Of a stretch of DNA of 64,000 nt, positions 9,275-19,339 are shown piece by piece (the first letter of the stretch is position 1; every line of letters begins with the position of its first letter). Under the pieces are notes generated by a model. It was given only the letters and a program-made list of their open reading frames with translations, was not told the DNA's origin and ran no database searches. This DNA comes from Pseudoalteromonas aliena SW19 (GTDB taxonomy: Bacteria; Pseudomonadota; Gammaproteobacteria; Enterobacterales; Alteromonadaceae). The DNA lies in contig NZ_AQGU01000025.1 of assembly GCF_014905615.1 (NCBI RefSeq), positions 1,215,858 to 1,279,857 on the forward strand, read 5' to 3'. A program made the translations under genes and the position numbers.

Positions 9275-9371
9275 AGTTCACTCTTAGACTGCGGGAATTC
9301 GCGCTCCCAGACATTTGGCGCGCGATTATAACAAAAAATTCAGCGTCTAGGAAATAACCAAAACTTAATCG

Positions 9372-10025
9372 TTAGATATCACTTTGGGCATGTTGTGCTA
9401 ACTCAGTGTATTTATCTCTTAACTGATTAAGCTTATTAATACTTTTATCCGTACTGTAAGCTCTAAATAATGTCAGTACTTTTAAAATACCATGATAAAT
9501 ATCTTGCTCTAACAGTGTCCCACTTAATCTACGCGCTTTAATATAAGGCGTCCAAAAACTTACTGTAAGCTTTAGTGTGTGAGCCAGCTCAATAGCATCT
9601 TCTTCATCTATAGCAATCATTTCACTATCACGTAAACCAATAATAATCTTACGCACCTGCTCTAATAACTCTAATTGAAAGTCAATATAGGCCTGCTTTA
9701 AATAGGCATCTCGCGATAAAATATCACCTAGATTGTCGTAAAAAAAATGATATCGCCACATCAATTCAAATAACGAGTCCAAGTAGGCTGTTAAATGGCT
9801 AAAAGCATCATCGTCTTTATTAATTGGTTTAAAGTGAGTGCTTAAATGATCACGATAAAGTGCAAATATATGACGAATAATGTCTTCTTTATTTTTAAAA
9901 TGATAGTAAAGATTACCAGGGCTCATCCCTAAATGCGACGCAATATGATTGGTCGATATTGCACGTTCACCTTGTTCGTTAAATAACGAAATACTGGTGT
10001 GTATTATTTTGTCCTTGGTATTCAT
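9372..10025 (-). CDS. TetR/AcrR family transcriptional regulator
   Basis: A 217-aa one-component DNA-binding regulator. The N-terminal helix-turn-helix is typical (AISTNHIASHLGMSPGNLYYH then FKNKEDIIRHIF, residues about 18-50). The C-terminal ligand-binding region is all-helical and rich in aromatic residues (WRYHFFYDNLG). The ligand and targets cannot be read from the sequence. It is transcribed away from coaD across a 184-bp divergent region and upstream of thiI, with no obvious operon partner. Confidence 0.88.
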   Translation of the reverse strand: MNTKDKIIHTSISLFNEQGERAISTNHIASHLGMSPGNLYYHFKNKEDIIRHIFALYRDHLSTHFKPINKDDDAFSHLTAYLDSLFELMWRYHFFYDNLGDILSRDAYLKQAYIDFQLELLEQVRKIIIGLRDSEMIAIDEEDAIELAHTLKLTVSFWTPYIKARRLSGTLLEQDIYHGILKVLTLFRAYSTDKSINKLNQLRDKYTELAQHAQSDI

Positions 10026-10197
10026 ATGCTAATACTCAAATTATCTAAGGGCTACGTTACACTAAAAAAGAGGCTATGCAGTATAAACAAATATCTACCA
10101 TATAACACTCCTACCCCACATATTCCCTTTGAAGCATTGCTATTTGCAATTGCTGATTTGTGCAAAAAACACTGTTAAACTAACGTTAAAATAATAA

Positions 10198-10698
<501 letters not shown>

Positions 10699-10712
10699 TA
10701 GCCATTGACCGC

Positions 10713-10739
10713 ATTAGCGCATTATAAGCATGCGCTAAT
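10713..10739. terminator. Hairpin after coaD
   Basis: A 10-bp perfect stem (ATTAGCGCAT at 10713-10722, complement at 10730-10739) begins 14 bp after the coaD stop. The T-tract that follows is interrupted, so it is a probable terminator of moderate strength. Confidence 0.65.
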
Positions 10740-10875
10740 TAAGTGCTTTTCTGCTCTAGATAATATAGTCAGATATGACTACAAAACACCTTAATGAGAT
10801 TACCCAAGGTAATAAGTTTTCATCGTGAGTTATTGCAAGTTAGCTAAAAAATACAAACACAACCTATACTTATAG

Positions 10876-11409
10876 TTATAGCCTTTTGTAGTTTTTTTTA
10901 GGTTTTAAAAGGCTAACGAATTTACTTTTAAGTATGTGAAGGCCTAAAAAATCTCTATCTGTTATTAGAGCTACAATCATCATCAAGTCAATTATATTTA
11001 CTGAAAATGTGTATATATTCCAAAGAAACCAAGGTTCTTGGTTTTTGTATATATACATATCTATATACATAGATAAAAATAAAGAGGAGTTAATTGTTAA
11101 ACCTACAATTAAATATAAAAATGAGGGAGTTGATTTCTTAATAATTAAAAAAGCCACAGTAAGAATGGCAATAGTGATTAAATCATATATAGCCCAATCT
11201 AATAAAACAGTTGTTTTTATCGATAACCATGTAAAGAAGTAATCTGACACTGTATATGAGAGCATCATAACAAATGAACTGAGTAATAAGGTTGTATTTC
11301 TTTTTACACTAAGGGAATAAACAAAGGCATTAAAGAAGAACGCCATTAGAAAACCCCACATTGTGAGAGCAGATAACGAAAAAAAGCCAAAAAACTCAGT
11401 TAAAAACAT
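10876..11409 (-). CDS. Hypothetical multi-pass membrane protein
   Basis: Not recognised. It is 177 aa with about five or six predicted transmembrane segments (around residues 5-28, 38-60, 70-92, 97-115 and 128-148) and a short basic tail (KSKFVSLLKPKKNYKRL). The coding sequence is noticeably more AT-rich than its neighbours and lacks charged catalytic motifs, consistent with acquired DNA. It lies 16 bp downstream of the next small gene on the same strand, so the two may be co-transcribed. No ribosome-binding site of good quality is seen before the ATG. Confidence 0.6.
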   Translation of the reverse strand: MFLTEFFGFFSLSALTMWGFLMAFFFNAFVYSLSVKRNTTLLLSSFVMMLSYTVSDYFFTWLSIKTTVLLDWAIYDLITIAILTVAFLIIKKSTPSFLYLIVGLTINSSLFLSMYIDMYIYKNQEPWFLWNIYTFSVNIIDLMMIVALITDRDFLGLHILKSKFVSLLKPKKNYKRL

Positions 11410-11425
11410 CCATAGCCTTTATATA

Positions 11426-11620
11426 TCATTTAGGTTTAATAGGTATTATTCCACCACCACGTTGAAGTTCAGTTCCAGCTGCAGCCATGGCTTCTTGAGA
11501 GATACTTACTGTATCAGACTGTAAGGTTTTAGGGCTAGTAGTTTGTTCCATTGCAGGCTTTAATTGTTGCGTTTTATTGTATGCTTGCATCTGTACTTGG
11601 CTATTGTTTGAAATTTGCAT
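11426..11620 (-). CDS. Small conserved-looking protein of unknown function (64 aa)
   Basis: Not recognised. The ATG at 11618-11620 is chosen over a start 15 codons earlier because it has an AAGGAA ribosome-binding site at the right distance. The product (MQISNNSQVQMQAYNKTQ at its start) is polar and Gln/Ser/Thr-rich. It carries a DTVSISQEAMAAAG segment and ends in a Gly/Pro/Lys tail. There is no signal peptide and no membrane segment. It is unusual enough to be real because start, ribosome-binding site and codon pattern agree, but the role is unknown. Confidence 0.55.
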   Translation of the reverse strand: MQISNNSQVQMQAYNKTQQLKPAMEQTTSPKTLQSDTVSISQEAMAAAGTELQRGGGIIPIKPK

Positions 11621-11700
11621 GTGATTGTTCCTTATAAAGTTATATTTGGCGCAACTTTTAATCACACCATTGTACCGGTAAACACGTTACCTATTTTAGT

Positions 11701-11725
11701 CCAAGTAGCCACTTTTGCTACTTGG
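11701..11725. terminator. Hairpin upstream of the small gene
   Basis: A 9-bp perfect stem (CCAAGTAGC at 11701-11709, complement at 11717-11725) with a 7-nt loop and AT-rich flanks but no strong T-run. Possibly a second-line terminator for the arginine operon or a transcript-stabilising stem. Confidence 0.4.
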
Positions 11726-11984
11726 TTTATATTAAAGCAACCAGTGTGCCAATTTTTTTTGACGCTAAAAAATTAAGGATCAAAATTGCTGTCACACGCA
11801 TAAATACCTACTTGCAGTAATACTGAATCAATTTAAAGGACTAAGCTTGGCGTTAATTGCGTTAAAATTGCTGGTAAATGAATGCAGAGCAATTACCGAG
11901 AACAACCAAATAACGAAACTTTGCCTTGTAATTAACAAGATTTTCTTACTTCAAAATAGACCACTTAATTAAGCGAATTGGAAT

Positions 11985-12014
11985 AAAAGCGCACAGGGAT
12001 AACCGTACGCTTTT
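11985..12014 (-). terminator. Terminator of the argCBFGH(A) operon
   Basis: Stem AAAAGCG (11985-11991) pairs with CGCTTTT (12008-12014), extended by further pairs around one mismatch. It lies 13 bp past the argH(A) stop on the minus strand, which continues into a TTTTATT tract. Confidence 0.75.
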
Positions 12015-12027
12015 GTATCTAGGGAAT

Positions 12028-13893
12028 TTAAGCTACGTATTTACACGGGATCTCCGCACTTTTACTTAACTTTAAAATATATTCCATTGCGACTTCGTCA
12101 CAATTATCTTTACGAAGACAAAGCTCACAGTCTTTCATTACTTTTTCAGGCAAACTCTCTTTTGTACAAAATGTAAAACACTGTTTTTCAAAAAACTCTG
12201 GTACACGCGTTAGCACTATGACTCTATTTAGTGCCAATTTTTTGGCTTTTATTAATAGATGGTCAACTAGCTGCCTTCCTTGTCCCGTTACTGTACTGTG
12301 TGGATCTATTCCTAATGAGCGTATTTCAGCAAGTCCCGTATCGTAAATATATAAAGAAGCGCAACCTGTTACCCTACCGTTAATTTCAGTAACCGCAAAT
12401 TCATTTATAGAATGCACCATGTCACTTTTTGCACGCGGTAAGTTTTCACCTACTGTAGCCCAGTGCTGAATGAGCTTAGCTATTGACTCAACATCATCTA
12501 GATTTGCATCACGAACCGTTATTTGCTGTTTTTTTTTGGCGGCTTTAATTGCCCCCGTTACTTGCTCTATCGATGTGCCGCCAAAAGCTTGACGGGCTTT
12601 TATACATGCGTCTATTTCTAAAACCGGATATACATCGTCTTCAAAAACATCATTTACTGATTTGTACTGTTCAAGCGAAAGTGCTTCTAATGTTTTATTT
12701 TCACTAATAGCTAGCTGCACTAAAACACCTACAATGTGATGCCCCTCCCTAAAGGGTATGCCCTTAGCCACAAGGTAGTCAGCCAGCTCTGTTGCATTAG
12801 CATGACCCCCTTTAGCAGCCGCAAGCGTACGCTCGCCTTTTACTTTTATACCTTTAATACATGCTTGAGCCATATGAATACACGCAAGCCATGTTGGCAT
12901 CGCGTCGAAAATGCCTTCTTTATCTTCTTGCATGTCTTTGTTGTAAGCCAATGGAAGTGCTTTTAGCGTCATCATCATTGCACTAAATGCACCAAATACA
13001 CGACCCGTTTTACCGCGAATAAGTTCGAGTGCGTCTGGATTCTTTTTTTGTGGCATTAAAGACGAACCAGACGTCACATTATCTGCAAGTTCTATAAAGC
13101 CGGCTTCACCCGAGTTATAAAATATTAAATCTTCAGACATACGCGATAAATGAATCATCGAAATTGACGCACAGCTTAATAACTCTACAACAAAATCGCG
13201 ATCGGATACGCCATCAAGACTATTTTTAGTCGCACCAGTAAAACCCAAACCTTGCGCAAGTGCTTGACGATCAATTGGATAAGCAGTGCCAGCCAACGCG
13301 CCACTGCCTAGCGGGCAATAGTTCATACGGGCTTTAGCGTCTTGTAAACGGCTTTCGTCGCGTTCCAGCATTTCAACGTATGCCATACACCAGTGACTAA
13401 ATAGTACTGGTTGAGCGCGCTGTAAATGAGTGTAACCTGGCAAAATAGTACCGAGTTCTCGCTCAGCAAGCGCTACAAATTCACCTTTTAATTGTGCGAT
13501 TGCTTTTAAAATATGCTCGGCTGTATCTCTACACCATAATCTAAAGTCTGTCGCTACTTGGTCATTACGGCTTCTGCCTGTATGTAATTTTTTAGCTAAA
13601 TCACCTACTTTTTCGATTAATGCAGCCTCAACATGTGAATGAATATCCTCTGCGCCTGATGTTGCTACAGCGAGTGGATCACCTTTTACTTCTTCAAGTA
13701 ACTCATACAATGCCGCAACGAGTTTTTTGTGTTCATCATTTGATAACACATTGACTTGCTCAAGTGCGCCAGCCCATGCCACAGAGCCGATAATATCTTG
13801 CTCTGCTAACTGATAATCGAAGGGAAGAGAGTCGTTAAATTGCTTAAACGCCTCATCTGGACCCGTAGAAAAACGTCCGCCCCATAATGCCAT
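12028..13893 (-). CDS. argH: Bifunctional argininosuccinate lyase / N-acetylglutamate synthase-like, ArgH(A)
   Basis: A fusion protein of 621 aa. Residues 1 to about 455 are argininosuccinate lyase: [19 protein letters not shown] at the start, HTGRSRNDQ at 104-112 and the signature [12 protein letters not shown] at 276-287. The lyase releases arginine and fumarate. Residues from about 470 to the end are a GNAT acetyltransferase ([18 protein letters not shown], then [18 protein letters not shown] with the acetyl-CoA loop) like the catalytic half of ArgA, which starts the pathway by acetylating glutamate. Such argH(A) fusions are known from marine gammaproteobacteria including Moritella and relatives. 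The C-terminal domain has several cysteines ([19 protein letters not shown]). Last gene of the arginine operon. Its ribosome-binding site GGAGATATTTC follows a small intercistronic stem (13917-13933). Confidence 0.95.
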   Translation of the reverse strand: MALWGGRFSTGPDEAFKQFNDSLPFDYQLAEQDIIGSVAWAGALEQVNVLSNDEHKKLVAALYELLEEVKGDPLAVATSGAEDIHSHVEAALIEKVGDLAKKLHTGRSRNDQVATDFRLWCRDTAEHILKAIAQLKGEFVALAERELGTILPGYTHLQRAQPVLFSHWCMAYVEMLERDESRLQDAKARMNYCPLGSGALAGTAYPIDRQALAQGLGFTGATKNSLDGVSDRDFVVELLSCASISMIHLSRMSEDLIFYNSGEAGFIELADNVTSGSSLMPQKKNPDALELIRGKTGRVFGAFSAMMMTLKALPLAYNKDMQEDKEGIFDAMPTWLACIHMAQACIKGIKVKGERTLAAAKGGHANATELADYLVAKGIPFREGHHIVGVLVQLAISENKTLEALSLEQYKSVNDVFEDDVYPVLEIDACIKARQAFGGTSIEQVTGAIKAAKKKQQITVRDANLDDVESIAKLIQHWATVGENLPRAKSDMVHSINEFAVTEINGRVTGCASLYIYDTGLAEIRSLGIDPHSTVTGQGRQLVDHLLIKAKKLALNRVIVLTRVPEFFEKQCFTFCTKESLPEKVMKDCELCLRKDNCDEVAMEYILKLSKSAEIPCKYVA

Positions 13894-13941
13894 GAAATAT
13901 CTCCAAACCCTTTAGTGCCCCTTTTACAGGGGCGTAATAAT

Positions 13942-15144
13942 TTACTTTTTAGCGAGTGCTGAAATTCTACTTGAAAGCGAAAATAAACGAATAAAGCCTT
14001 CAGCGTGTGATTGGTCGTACACATCGTCTTCGCCAAATGTAGCAAATGCTTCGCTATATAAACTATTTGGTGACTGCTTTTGAACCGCAGTTACTTGACC
14101 TTTATATAGCTTAAGTACCACTTCACCTGTTGCCACTTTAGAAAGCGCTTCTGCACCGGCTAAAATAGAATCTTTAAGTGGTGTAAACCAACGGCCGTCG
14201 TATACTAAATGAGAAAATTCACCACCCAATACTTCTTTCCATTTACGGCTTGCTTTATCAAGTACTAGCTCATCAATTGCTTGAAGTGCAGCCATAATAA
14301 CTGTGCCGCCTGGCGTTTCGTAACAACCGCGTGACTTCATGCCCACTAAACGGTTTTCTACAATATCAACACGTCCAACACCATGAGGTGATGCAATATC
14401 GTTTAATTTAACTAGGCAATCGTATGGTTTAAGCTCGACGCCATTTACAGCAACCACTTCGCCTTCAACAACTTTTAATGTTACTAATTCTGATTTGTCT
14501 GGTGCTTGCTCTGGAGAGTTAGTCCAAGTCCATACTTGCTCTGTGGGTTGACACCATGGATCTTCAAGTTCGCCACCTTCGTGCGAAATATGCCATGCAT
14601 TGGCATCACGACTATAAATTTTTGTAGCTGACGCTGAACAGGGAATATCACGCTCAGCTAAGTAATCGAGTAATGATTCACGACTGGATAAATCCCACTC
14701 ACGCCATGGCGCAATTACTTTTAAATCAGGGGCAAGGGCCGCAAAACATGATTCAAAACGAACTTGATCATTACCTTTACCTGTACAACCATGAGAAAGT
14801 GCATCAGCACCTACTTTACGTGCAATTTCAACCTGTGCTTTAGCAATAATAGGACGCGCCATAGACGTACCTAATAAATAAGTACCTTCGTAAATTGAAC
14901 CGGTTTTAAGTGTTGGGTAAATGTAATCACTTACCATTTCATCTTTTAAGTCAACTACGTAACATTCAGATGCACCAGAGGCGATTGCTTTAGCTTCTAC
15001 GCCTTCAAGTTCTTCTGCGCCTTGGCCTACATCAGCTACAAACGCGATTACTTCGCAGCCGTAGTTTTCTTTTAACCATGGCACAATAGCCGACGTATCA
15101 AGACCTCCAGAATAGGCTAAAACGACTTTTTTAATTGAACTCAT
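13942..15144 (-). CDS. argG: Argininosuccinate synthase
   Basis: Joins citrulline and aspartate using ATP to form argininosuccinate. Full length (400 aa). The ATP-pyrophosphatase P-loop AYSGGLDTS is at residues 10-18 and [13 protein letters not shown] is in the middle. The start codon overlaps the argF stop by 4 bp (15141-15144), indicating translational coupling. A 48-bp gap containing a GCCCC/GGGGC hairpin separates it from argH(A). Confidence 0.97.
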   Translation of the reverse strand: MSSIKKVVLAYSGGLDTSAIVPWLKENYGCEVIAFVADVGQGAEELEGVEAKAIASGASECYVVDLKDEMVSDYIYPTLKTGSIYEGTYLLGTSMARPIIAKAQVEIARKVGADALSHGCTGKGNDQVRFESCFAALAPDLKVIAPWREWDLSSRESLLDYLAERDIPCSASATKIYSRDANAWHISHEGGELEDPWCQPTEQVWTWTNSPEQAPDKSELVTLKVVEGEVVAVNGVELKPYDCLVKLNDIASPHGVGRVDIVENRLVGMKSRGCYETPGGTVIMAALQAIDELVLDKASRKWKEVLGGEFSHLVYDGRWFTPLKDSILAGAEALSKVATGEVVLKLYKGQVTAVQKQSPNSLYSEAFATFGEDDVYDQSHAEGFIRLFSLSSRISALAKK

Positions 15145-16073
15145 AGGTGTTCCTTAACAAAATTTGGATTTAGTAATGTCACTAACAGAGCATTTTGCGC
15201 ATGCATGCGATTCTCTGCTTGTTGAATAATTCTTGATGCTGGACCATCCATTACCTCAGAGGTAATTTCAAATTCACGGTGTGCCGGTTGGCAATGTAAA
15301 ACCGTAGTTGCACCGGTTTGATTTAGTAATGCCTGATTTAATTGATAAGGCATATATTTTTCTTTAACTTGCTCAAGCGGTGTTGTATCACCCATTGATA
15401 CCCATGTATCTGCGTATACAACGTTTGCACCAACAGCTGCTTCAACACGGTCGCTTACCATCACTGATGCACCATTCATTGCTGCAATTTGCTCTGCTTT
15501 TTTAAGTATTTGTGAATCAGGCGAACACCCTTTTGGTGTTACAGCAACAAAGTCAGTACCTAAAGTAGCAGCTAGTAACATCAATGAATGAGTCACGTTA
15601 TTACCTTCACCTAAGTAAGCAACTTTAAGCTGACTCACATCGCCATGTACTTCTTGAAGCGTTAAAAAATCAGCCAGTGCTTGGCATGGGTGATACAAAT
15701 CACACAAACTATTTACTACAGGTACCGATGAGAACTCACCTAACGTAGCTAATGTACTGTGCTGATTTACACGCGCCACAATACCGTCAGCCCAAGTAGA
15801 AATATTAAGTGCGAAATCTTTAATTGATTCACGTGCGCCCATAGCACCATTTTGCTGATCTAAATAAACTGCATGACCACCTAAACGATTTATACCAATA
15901 TCAAATGATAAACGAGTACGTAAACTTTGTTTTTCAAACAATGTAACGATTGATTTTCCCGCTAATACATTGCTGTATTTTTCTGGCTTTGCTTTTATAT
16001 CTTGCGCTAGCTTTAATAAATTAAGTGCGCTTTCTTGGTCTAACTCTAAACCCGTTAAAAAATTCTCAAACAT
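15141..16073 (-). CDS. argF: Ornithine carbamoyltransferase
   Basis: Transfers the carbamoyl group from carbamoyl phosphate to ornithine to give citrulline. The carbamoyl-phosphate-binding SLRTR (residues 50-54, the STRTR motif) is present, as is HPCQALAD in the middle. The ornithine-side motif reads HCQPA instead of the commoner HCLPA. Length (310 aa) suits the short gammaproteobacterial type. It follows argB with a 7-bp gap and overlaps argG by 4 bp. Confidence 0.93.
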   Translation of the reverse strand: MFENFLTGLELDQESALNLLKLAQDIKAKPEKYSNVLAGKSIVTLFEKQSLRTRLSFDIGINRLGGHAVYLDQQNGAMGARESIKDFALNISTWADGIVARVNQHSTLATLGEFSSVPVVNSLCDLYHPCQALADFLTLQEVHGDVSQLKVAYLGEGNNVTHSLMLLAATLGTDFVAVTPKGCSPDSQILKKAEQIAAMNGASVMVSDRVEAAVGANVVYADTWVSMGDTTPLEQVKEKYMPYQLNQALLNQTGATTVLHCQPAHREFEITSEVMDGPASRIIQQAENRMHAQNALLVTLLNPNFVKEHL

Positions 16074-16080
16074 AATAAAC

Positions 16081-16848
16081 CTATGGTGTAATTTTAGTTC
16101 CTACGTGCTTGCCCTCAAGCAAAGCAATTAAATTTTCTGGCTTTTGCCAGCTGGAAATATACACACCGCGTCGTAAGTGTTGGGCAGCGTCAAGACTGGT
16201 CTTAACTTTGACCTCCATCCCGCCCACAATTACTCCATCCGTAATTAAAGTATCAATGTGTTTTGTGTCAAGTTGATGTAACGGCTGCTTATTAGCATCA
16301 AGCACCGCTTCTACATCAGTCATAAATATAAGTTCTGCATTTAAATTACCCGCAATAGCTGCTGCAGCTTCATCAGCATTTACGTTGTACCAAAGCCCTT
16401 GTTCATCAAAACCAATAGAACTAACGATGGGTAAGCGGCCAAGTTTAAGTAAATCGTTAACAATAGAATCGTCATTGCTTGTGCATTTACCCACTAAGCA
16501 AAGCGCTTTTAACTTTTGTGTAGCGCTAACACCCGCCTCGAAAAGACTCAAACCAACAGGCTTATGACCAGTACGAATAGCTTGAGCCATTAATTGTTTA
16601 TTTGCACAACCAGCAAGGGCACCCACTATATAAGGCATTTGCTCTGCGGGGCTGATACGCAAACCTTGGTGTTTAGCACTAGCAAAGCCAGCCCCTTTTA
16701 ACCAAGTATCAACAAGTACACCACCGCCATGCACAATGACAAACTCATCATTTGTTTGCTCATTGAGTACATCAAACAACGCTTTTGCTGCATTTTCTGT
16801 ATTAAGTACTGCACCACCGAGTTTAATAACCCACGTTTTTTTACTCAT
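16081..16848 (-). CDS. argB: Acetylglutamate kinase
   Basis: Phosphorylates N-acetylglutamate, second step of arginine synthesis. The amino-acid-kinase fold starts with WVIKLGGAVL (residues 6-15), with VHGGG at 39-43 and NVNADEAAAAIAG in the C-terminal half. At 255 aa it matches the short, arginine-insensitive type lacking the N-terminal regulatory helix, as expected when feedback control sits on the acetylglutamate synthase step. The gene begins directly after the argC stop, with its ribosome-binding site inside argC. Confidence 0.95.
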   Translation of the reverse strand: MSKKTWVIKLGGAVLNTENAAKALFDVLNEQTNDEFVIVHGGGVLVDTWLKGAGFASAKHQGLRISPAEQMPYIVGALAGCANKQLMAQAIRTGHKPVGLSLFEAGVSATQKLKALCLVGKCTSNDDSIVNDLLKLGRLPIVSSIGFDEQGLWYNVNADEAAAAIAGNLNAELIFMTDVEAVLDANKQPLHQLDTKHIDTLITDGVIVGGMEVKVKTSLDAAQHLRRGVYISSWQKPENLIALLEGKHVGTKITP

Positions 16849-17859
16849 TTAAAACGCTCCTTTTAAGCCCGTAGTGTGATCTAAGTTCATTGATAAATTG
16901 ATGCACTGCAAAGCTTGTCCAGCAGCGCCTTTTAATAAATTATCAATTGCAGCTATTACAATGAGCTGCTGCCCTTGTTGCTGCCAACCAATATCAACAT
17001 AGGGCTGCTTTGTTACGCCTTTAATGGATGGAATCTTATCGCCGAGTAAACGAATAAGAGGTTCATTAGCAAGAACTTGATACGCTTGATTTACCTGAAC
17101 ACTTGTTACATTTGGTTTTAATTGCACATAAATAGTTTCTAAAATACCACGAGGAAAGTTGCCTAAGTGCGGCGTAAATAACACTTGGTGACCAAGGTGT
17201 TGCTCAATTTCAGGACCGTGACGGTGGTTAAATAAACCATAAGGAGCAAGTGATACCTCACAAAAATGAGTACCTACACTGGCTTTACGCCCAGCACCAG
17301 TTACACCCGACACCGCATTAATGATAATACGTTGCTCGCTTAACAAACCTGCTTGTTGTAGGGGTTTCAATGCATTAAGTGCAGCTGTAGGGTAACACCC
17401 TGCCACAGCAACTAATTGAGCTTCAGCAATTGCATCGCCATTCCATTCAGCTAAACCATAAGCAGCTTTATTTAATAACTCAGGATGTTTGTGCTCAAAA
17501 CCATAGTAGGTAACGTAATCATCATTGCTCGCAAGGCGATAACCGCCAGATAAATCAAAGACCTTTTTACTCATTGCTAAAAAACGCGGTGCTAAATCAA
17601 CACTCACTTTATGATCAGTACATAAACACACATAATCAGCACCAATTTGAATGTCATGAAAAGCTGATTCACTAAGAGGAAGTAATGGTAGGTCAAGCAA
17701 GCCGAGATGCTCTGGGTATAAATCACTCAGCAATTTTTTTTTATCTAAGCTACCCTCAGATACATAACAGCCTGTTAACGTTAAGTTTGGGTGTTTAACA
17801 ACTAAACTTGCTAACTCTGCGCCGCTGTATCCACTTGCGCCAATAATCACTACATTCAT
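16849..17859 (-). CDS. argC: N-acetyl-gamma-glutamyl-phosphate reductase
   Basis: NADPH-dependent reduction of N-acetylglutamyl phosphate to the semialdehyde, third step of the pathway. Rossmann motif GASGYSGAEL is at residues 7-16 and the active-site cysteine lies in AGCYPTAALNAL. Full length at 336 aa. First gene of the argCBFGH(A) operon, divergent from argE across a 221-bp control region with at least one good ARG box. Confidence 0.96.
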   Translation of the reverse strand: MNVVIIGASGYSGAELASLVVKHPNLTLTGCYVSEGSLDKKKLLSDLYPEHLGLLDLPLLPLSESAFHDIQIGADYVCLCTDHKVSVDLAPRFLAMSKKVFDLSGGYRLASNDDYVTYYGFEHKHPELLNKAAYGLAEWNGDAIAEAQLVAVAGCYPTAALNALKPLQQAGLLSEQRIIINAVSGVTGAGRKASVGTHFCEVSLAPYGLFNHRHGPEIEQHLGHQVLFTPHLGNFPRGILETIYVQLKPNVTSVQVNQAYQVLANEPLIRLLGDKIPSIKGVTKQPYVDIGWQQQGQQLIVIAAIDNLLKGAAGQALQCINLSMNLDHTTGLKGAF

Positions 17860-17943
17860 TTGTATCTCGTTATCTTAAAATTAGTTATTACTTACCTATA
17901 ATGTTCGCTTAAACTAGCCTTGGCGCTAATTCAGCCTTTTATT

Positions 17944-17961
17944 AATGAATTTTGATTATCG
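17944..17961. promoter_or_regulatory. Possible second ARG box (weak)
   Basis: AATGAATTTTGATTATCG keeps the left half-site TGAAT of the ARG box but only part of the right one (ATTAT for ATTCA). It is about 85 bp from the argC start in the divergent argC-argE region. It is included as a weak partner of the box at 18008. Confidence 0.4.
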
Positions 17962-18007
17962 TCGCACTGTTTTCATAACGTTACTTTTAATATATTTATG
18001 CTTAAAA

Positions 18008-18025
18008 AGTGAATTGATATTCATC
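18008..18025. promoter_or_regulatory. ARG box (ArgR operator) between argC and argE
   Basis: AGTGAATTGATATTCATC contains both half-sites of the 18-bp ARG box in perfect form (TGAAT, four bases, ATTCA). It lies between the divergent argC and argE genes, 56 bp before the argE ATG, where ArgR with arginine would repress either or both promoters. argR is not in the window. Confidence 0.82.
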
Positions 18026-18080
18026 ATAAATACTTTTATATTGTTATGCAATTAAATTGAATACTTATTTTGGATTTTTT

Positions 18081-19241
18081 ATGCCTTTGCCATCGTTTAT
18101 TTCTATGTATCAACAACTGATTGCAGCTCCTTCTATCAGTGCAATTGAAGACAGCCAGTGTATGAGTAATAAAAGCGTCATTGAGTTACTTACACAATGG
18201 TGCGAAACACTTGGTTTTACGTGTGAAATTATTGAACTAGAAGGCGCTAAGGGTCGCTATAATTTATTAGCCAGACGCGGAAAAGGCGATGGAGGACTAA
18301 TGCTTGCGGGTCATACCGATACAGTACCGTTTGATGATAGCCGCTGGAATCACAACCCATTTAAACTTACCGAACTCGATAATAAATTATACGGGCTGGG
18401 AAGCATTGATATGAAAGGTTTTTTTGCTTTTGTGCTACAAGCTATTAGTGAGCTTGATGAAAAACAGCAAACTCAACCTATTTTAATACTCGCCACTGCC
18501 GACGAAGAAACTACAATGGCCGGTGCACAACAAATTTGTAGGCACCCAAATTTAAAACCTGCGCGCTGTATCATTGGCGAACCGACTGATATGACTCCAG
18601 TATTTACACATAAAGGACATATGAGTACAGCAATTAGAGTAATTGGACGTTCAGGGCATAGCTCCGATCCCGAACGTGGTATTAACGCCATCGAAGTAAT
18701 GCATAAAATCATTTCAAAGTTACTGATCTTAAAAGAGCAATTAAAGCATAAATATTCATTAGAACATTTTAAAATACCTTACCCTACATTGAATTTTGGT
18801 AATATTCATGGTGGTGACAACGCGAATAGAATTTGTGGTTGCTGCGAAATGCATATAGATATGCGACCGCTTCCAGGGCTAAGTGTGAAAGAGTTGCAAG
18901 CATTAGTACTTGACGCAACTAAAGAGATTAATCAGCAATACCCTAATGCGGTCAGCGTCATTGATCTACACGAGCCGATCCCCGCTTTTACTGGCAGCAC
19001 CGACAGTGCTTTGGTGATATTAGCTGAAAAAATAGCAGGGCAAAAAGCCATTGCAGTAAATTACTGTACCGAAGCACCTTTTATTCAGCAACTAGGGTGT
19101 GAAACTATTGTAATGGGGCCAGGCTCAATTAACCAAGCACATCAACCTGACGAATTTTTAGCAATGGAAAAAATAAAACCATCACAACAAATAATCACCG
19201 ATATTATTAAAGTAAGTTGTTTTGGCGATCAAAATTACTAA
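18081..19241 (+). CDS. argE: Acetylornithine deacetylase
   Basis: Hydrolyses N-acetylornithine to ornithine and acetate; an M20-family metal-dependent amidohydrolase. The metal-binding [27 protein letters not shown] and GEPTDM motifs are in order. The ORF is open from a TTG at 18057, but the ATG at 18081 has a TTTTGGA ribosome-binding site and gives the normal N-terminus ([20 protein letters not shown]) and length (386 aa). It uses the linear pathway, although the acetyltransferase domain on ArgH(A) resembles ArgA, not ArgJ, which is consistent. Confidence 0.95.
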   Translation: MPLPSFISMYQQLIAAPSISAIEDSQCMSNKSVIELLTQWCETLGFTCEIIELEGAKGRYNLLARRGKGDGGLMLAGHTDTVPFDDSRWNHNPFKLTELDNKLYGLGSIDMKGFFAFVLQAISELDEKQQTQPILILATADEETTMAGAQQICRHPNLKPARCIIGEPTDMTPVFTHKGHMSTAIRVIGRSGHSSDPERGINAIEVMHKIISKLLILKEQLKHKYSLEHFKIPYPTLNFGNIHGGDNANRICGCCEMHIDMRPLPGLSVKELQALVLDATKEINQQYPNAVSVIDLHEPIPAFTGSTDSALVILAEKIAGQKAIAVNYCTEAPFIQQLGCETIVMGPGSINQAHQPDEFLAMEKIKPSQQIITDIIKVSCFGDQNY

Positions 19242-19262
19242 TTAACCTGAACTCTGGTTAAT
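19242..19262. repeat. Solo end of the family-2 interspersed repeat
   Basis: TTAACCTGAACTCTGGTTAA directly follows the argE stop and is the reverse complement of the right end of the element at 41959-42100. No other part of the element is visible here. It forms a short stem (TTAACC/GGTTAA). Confidence 0.55.
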
Positions 19263-19270
19263 AACTTAAA

Positions 19271-19302
19271 ATAACAAAGGCGCCAATTGACGCCTTTGTT
19301 AT
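19271..19302. terminator. Terminator between argE and the convergent hypothetical gene
   Basis: A 12-bp perfect stem (ATAACAAAGGCG at 19271-19282, complement at 19291-19302) with an 8-nt loop between two convergent genes. The flanking T-tracts are short. Confidence 0.75.
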
Positions 19303-19339
19303 AGGTACATAATTAAATATTTATCTTTAATTAGCTTGG

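Larger units (their letters stand above)
11621..12027. other. Intergenic region between argH(A) and the small gene
   Basis: 407 bp without a gene. It holds the argH(A) terminator (11985-12014), a second hairpin (11701-11725) and, between about 11844 and 11936, a stretch with short resemblance to the family-2 repeat at 41959-42100 (a GCG-TAA-TGCGTT core and a GCCTTGT block). No ORF or RNA gene is supported. Confidence 0.5.
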
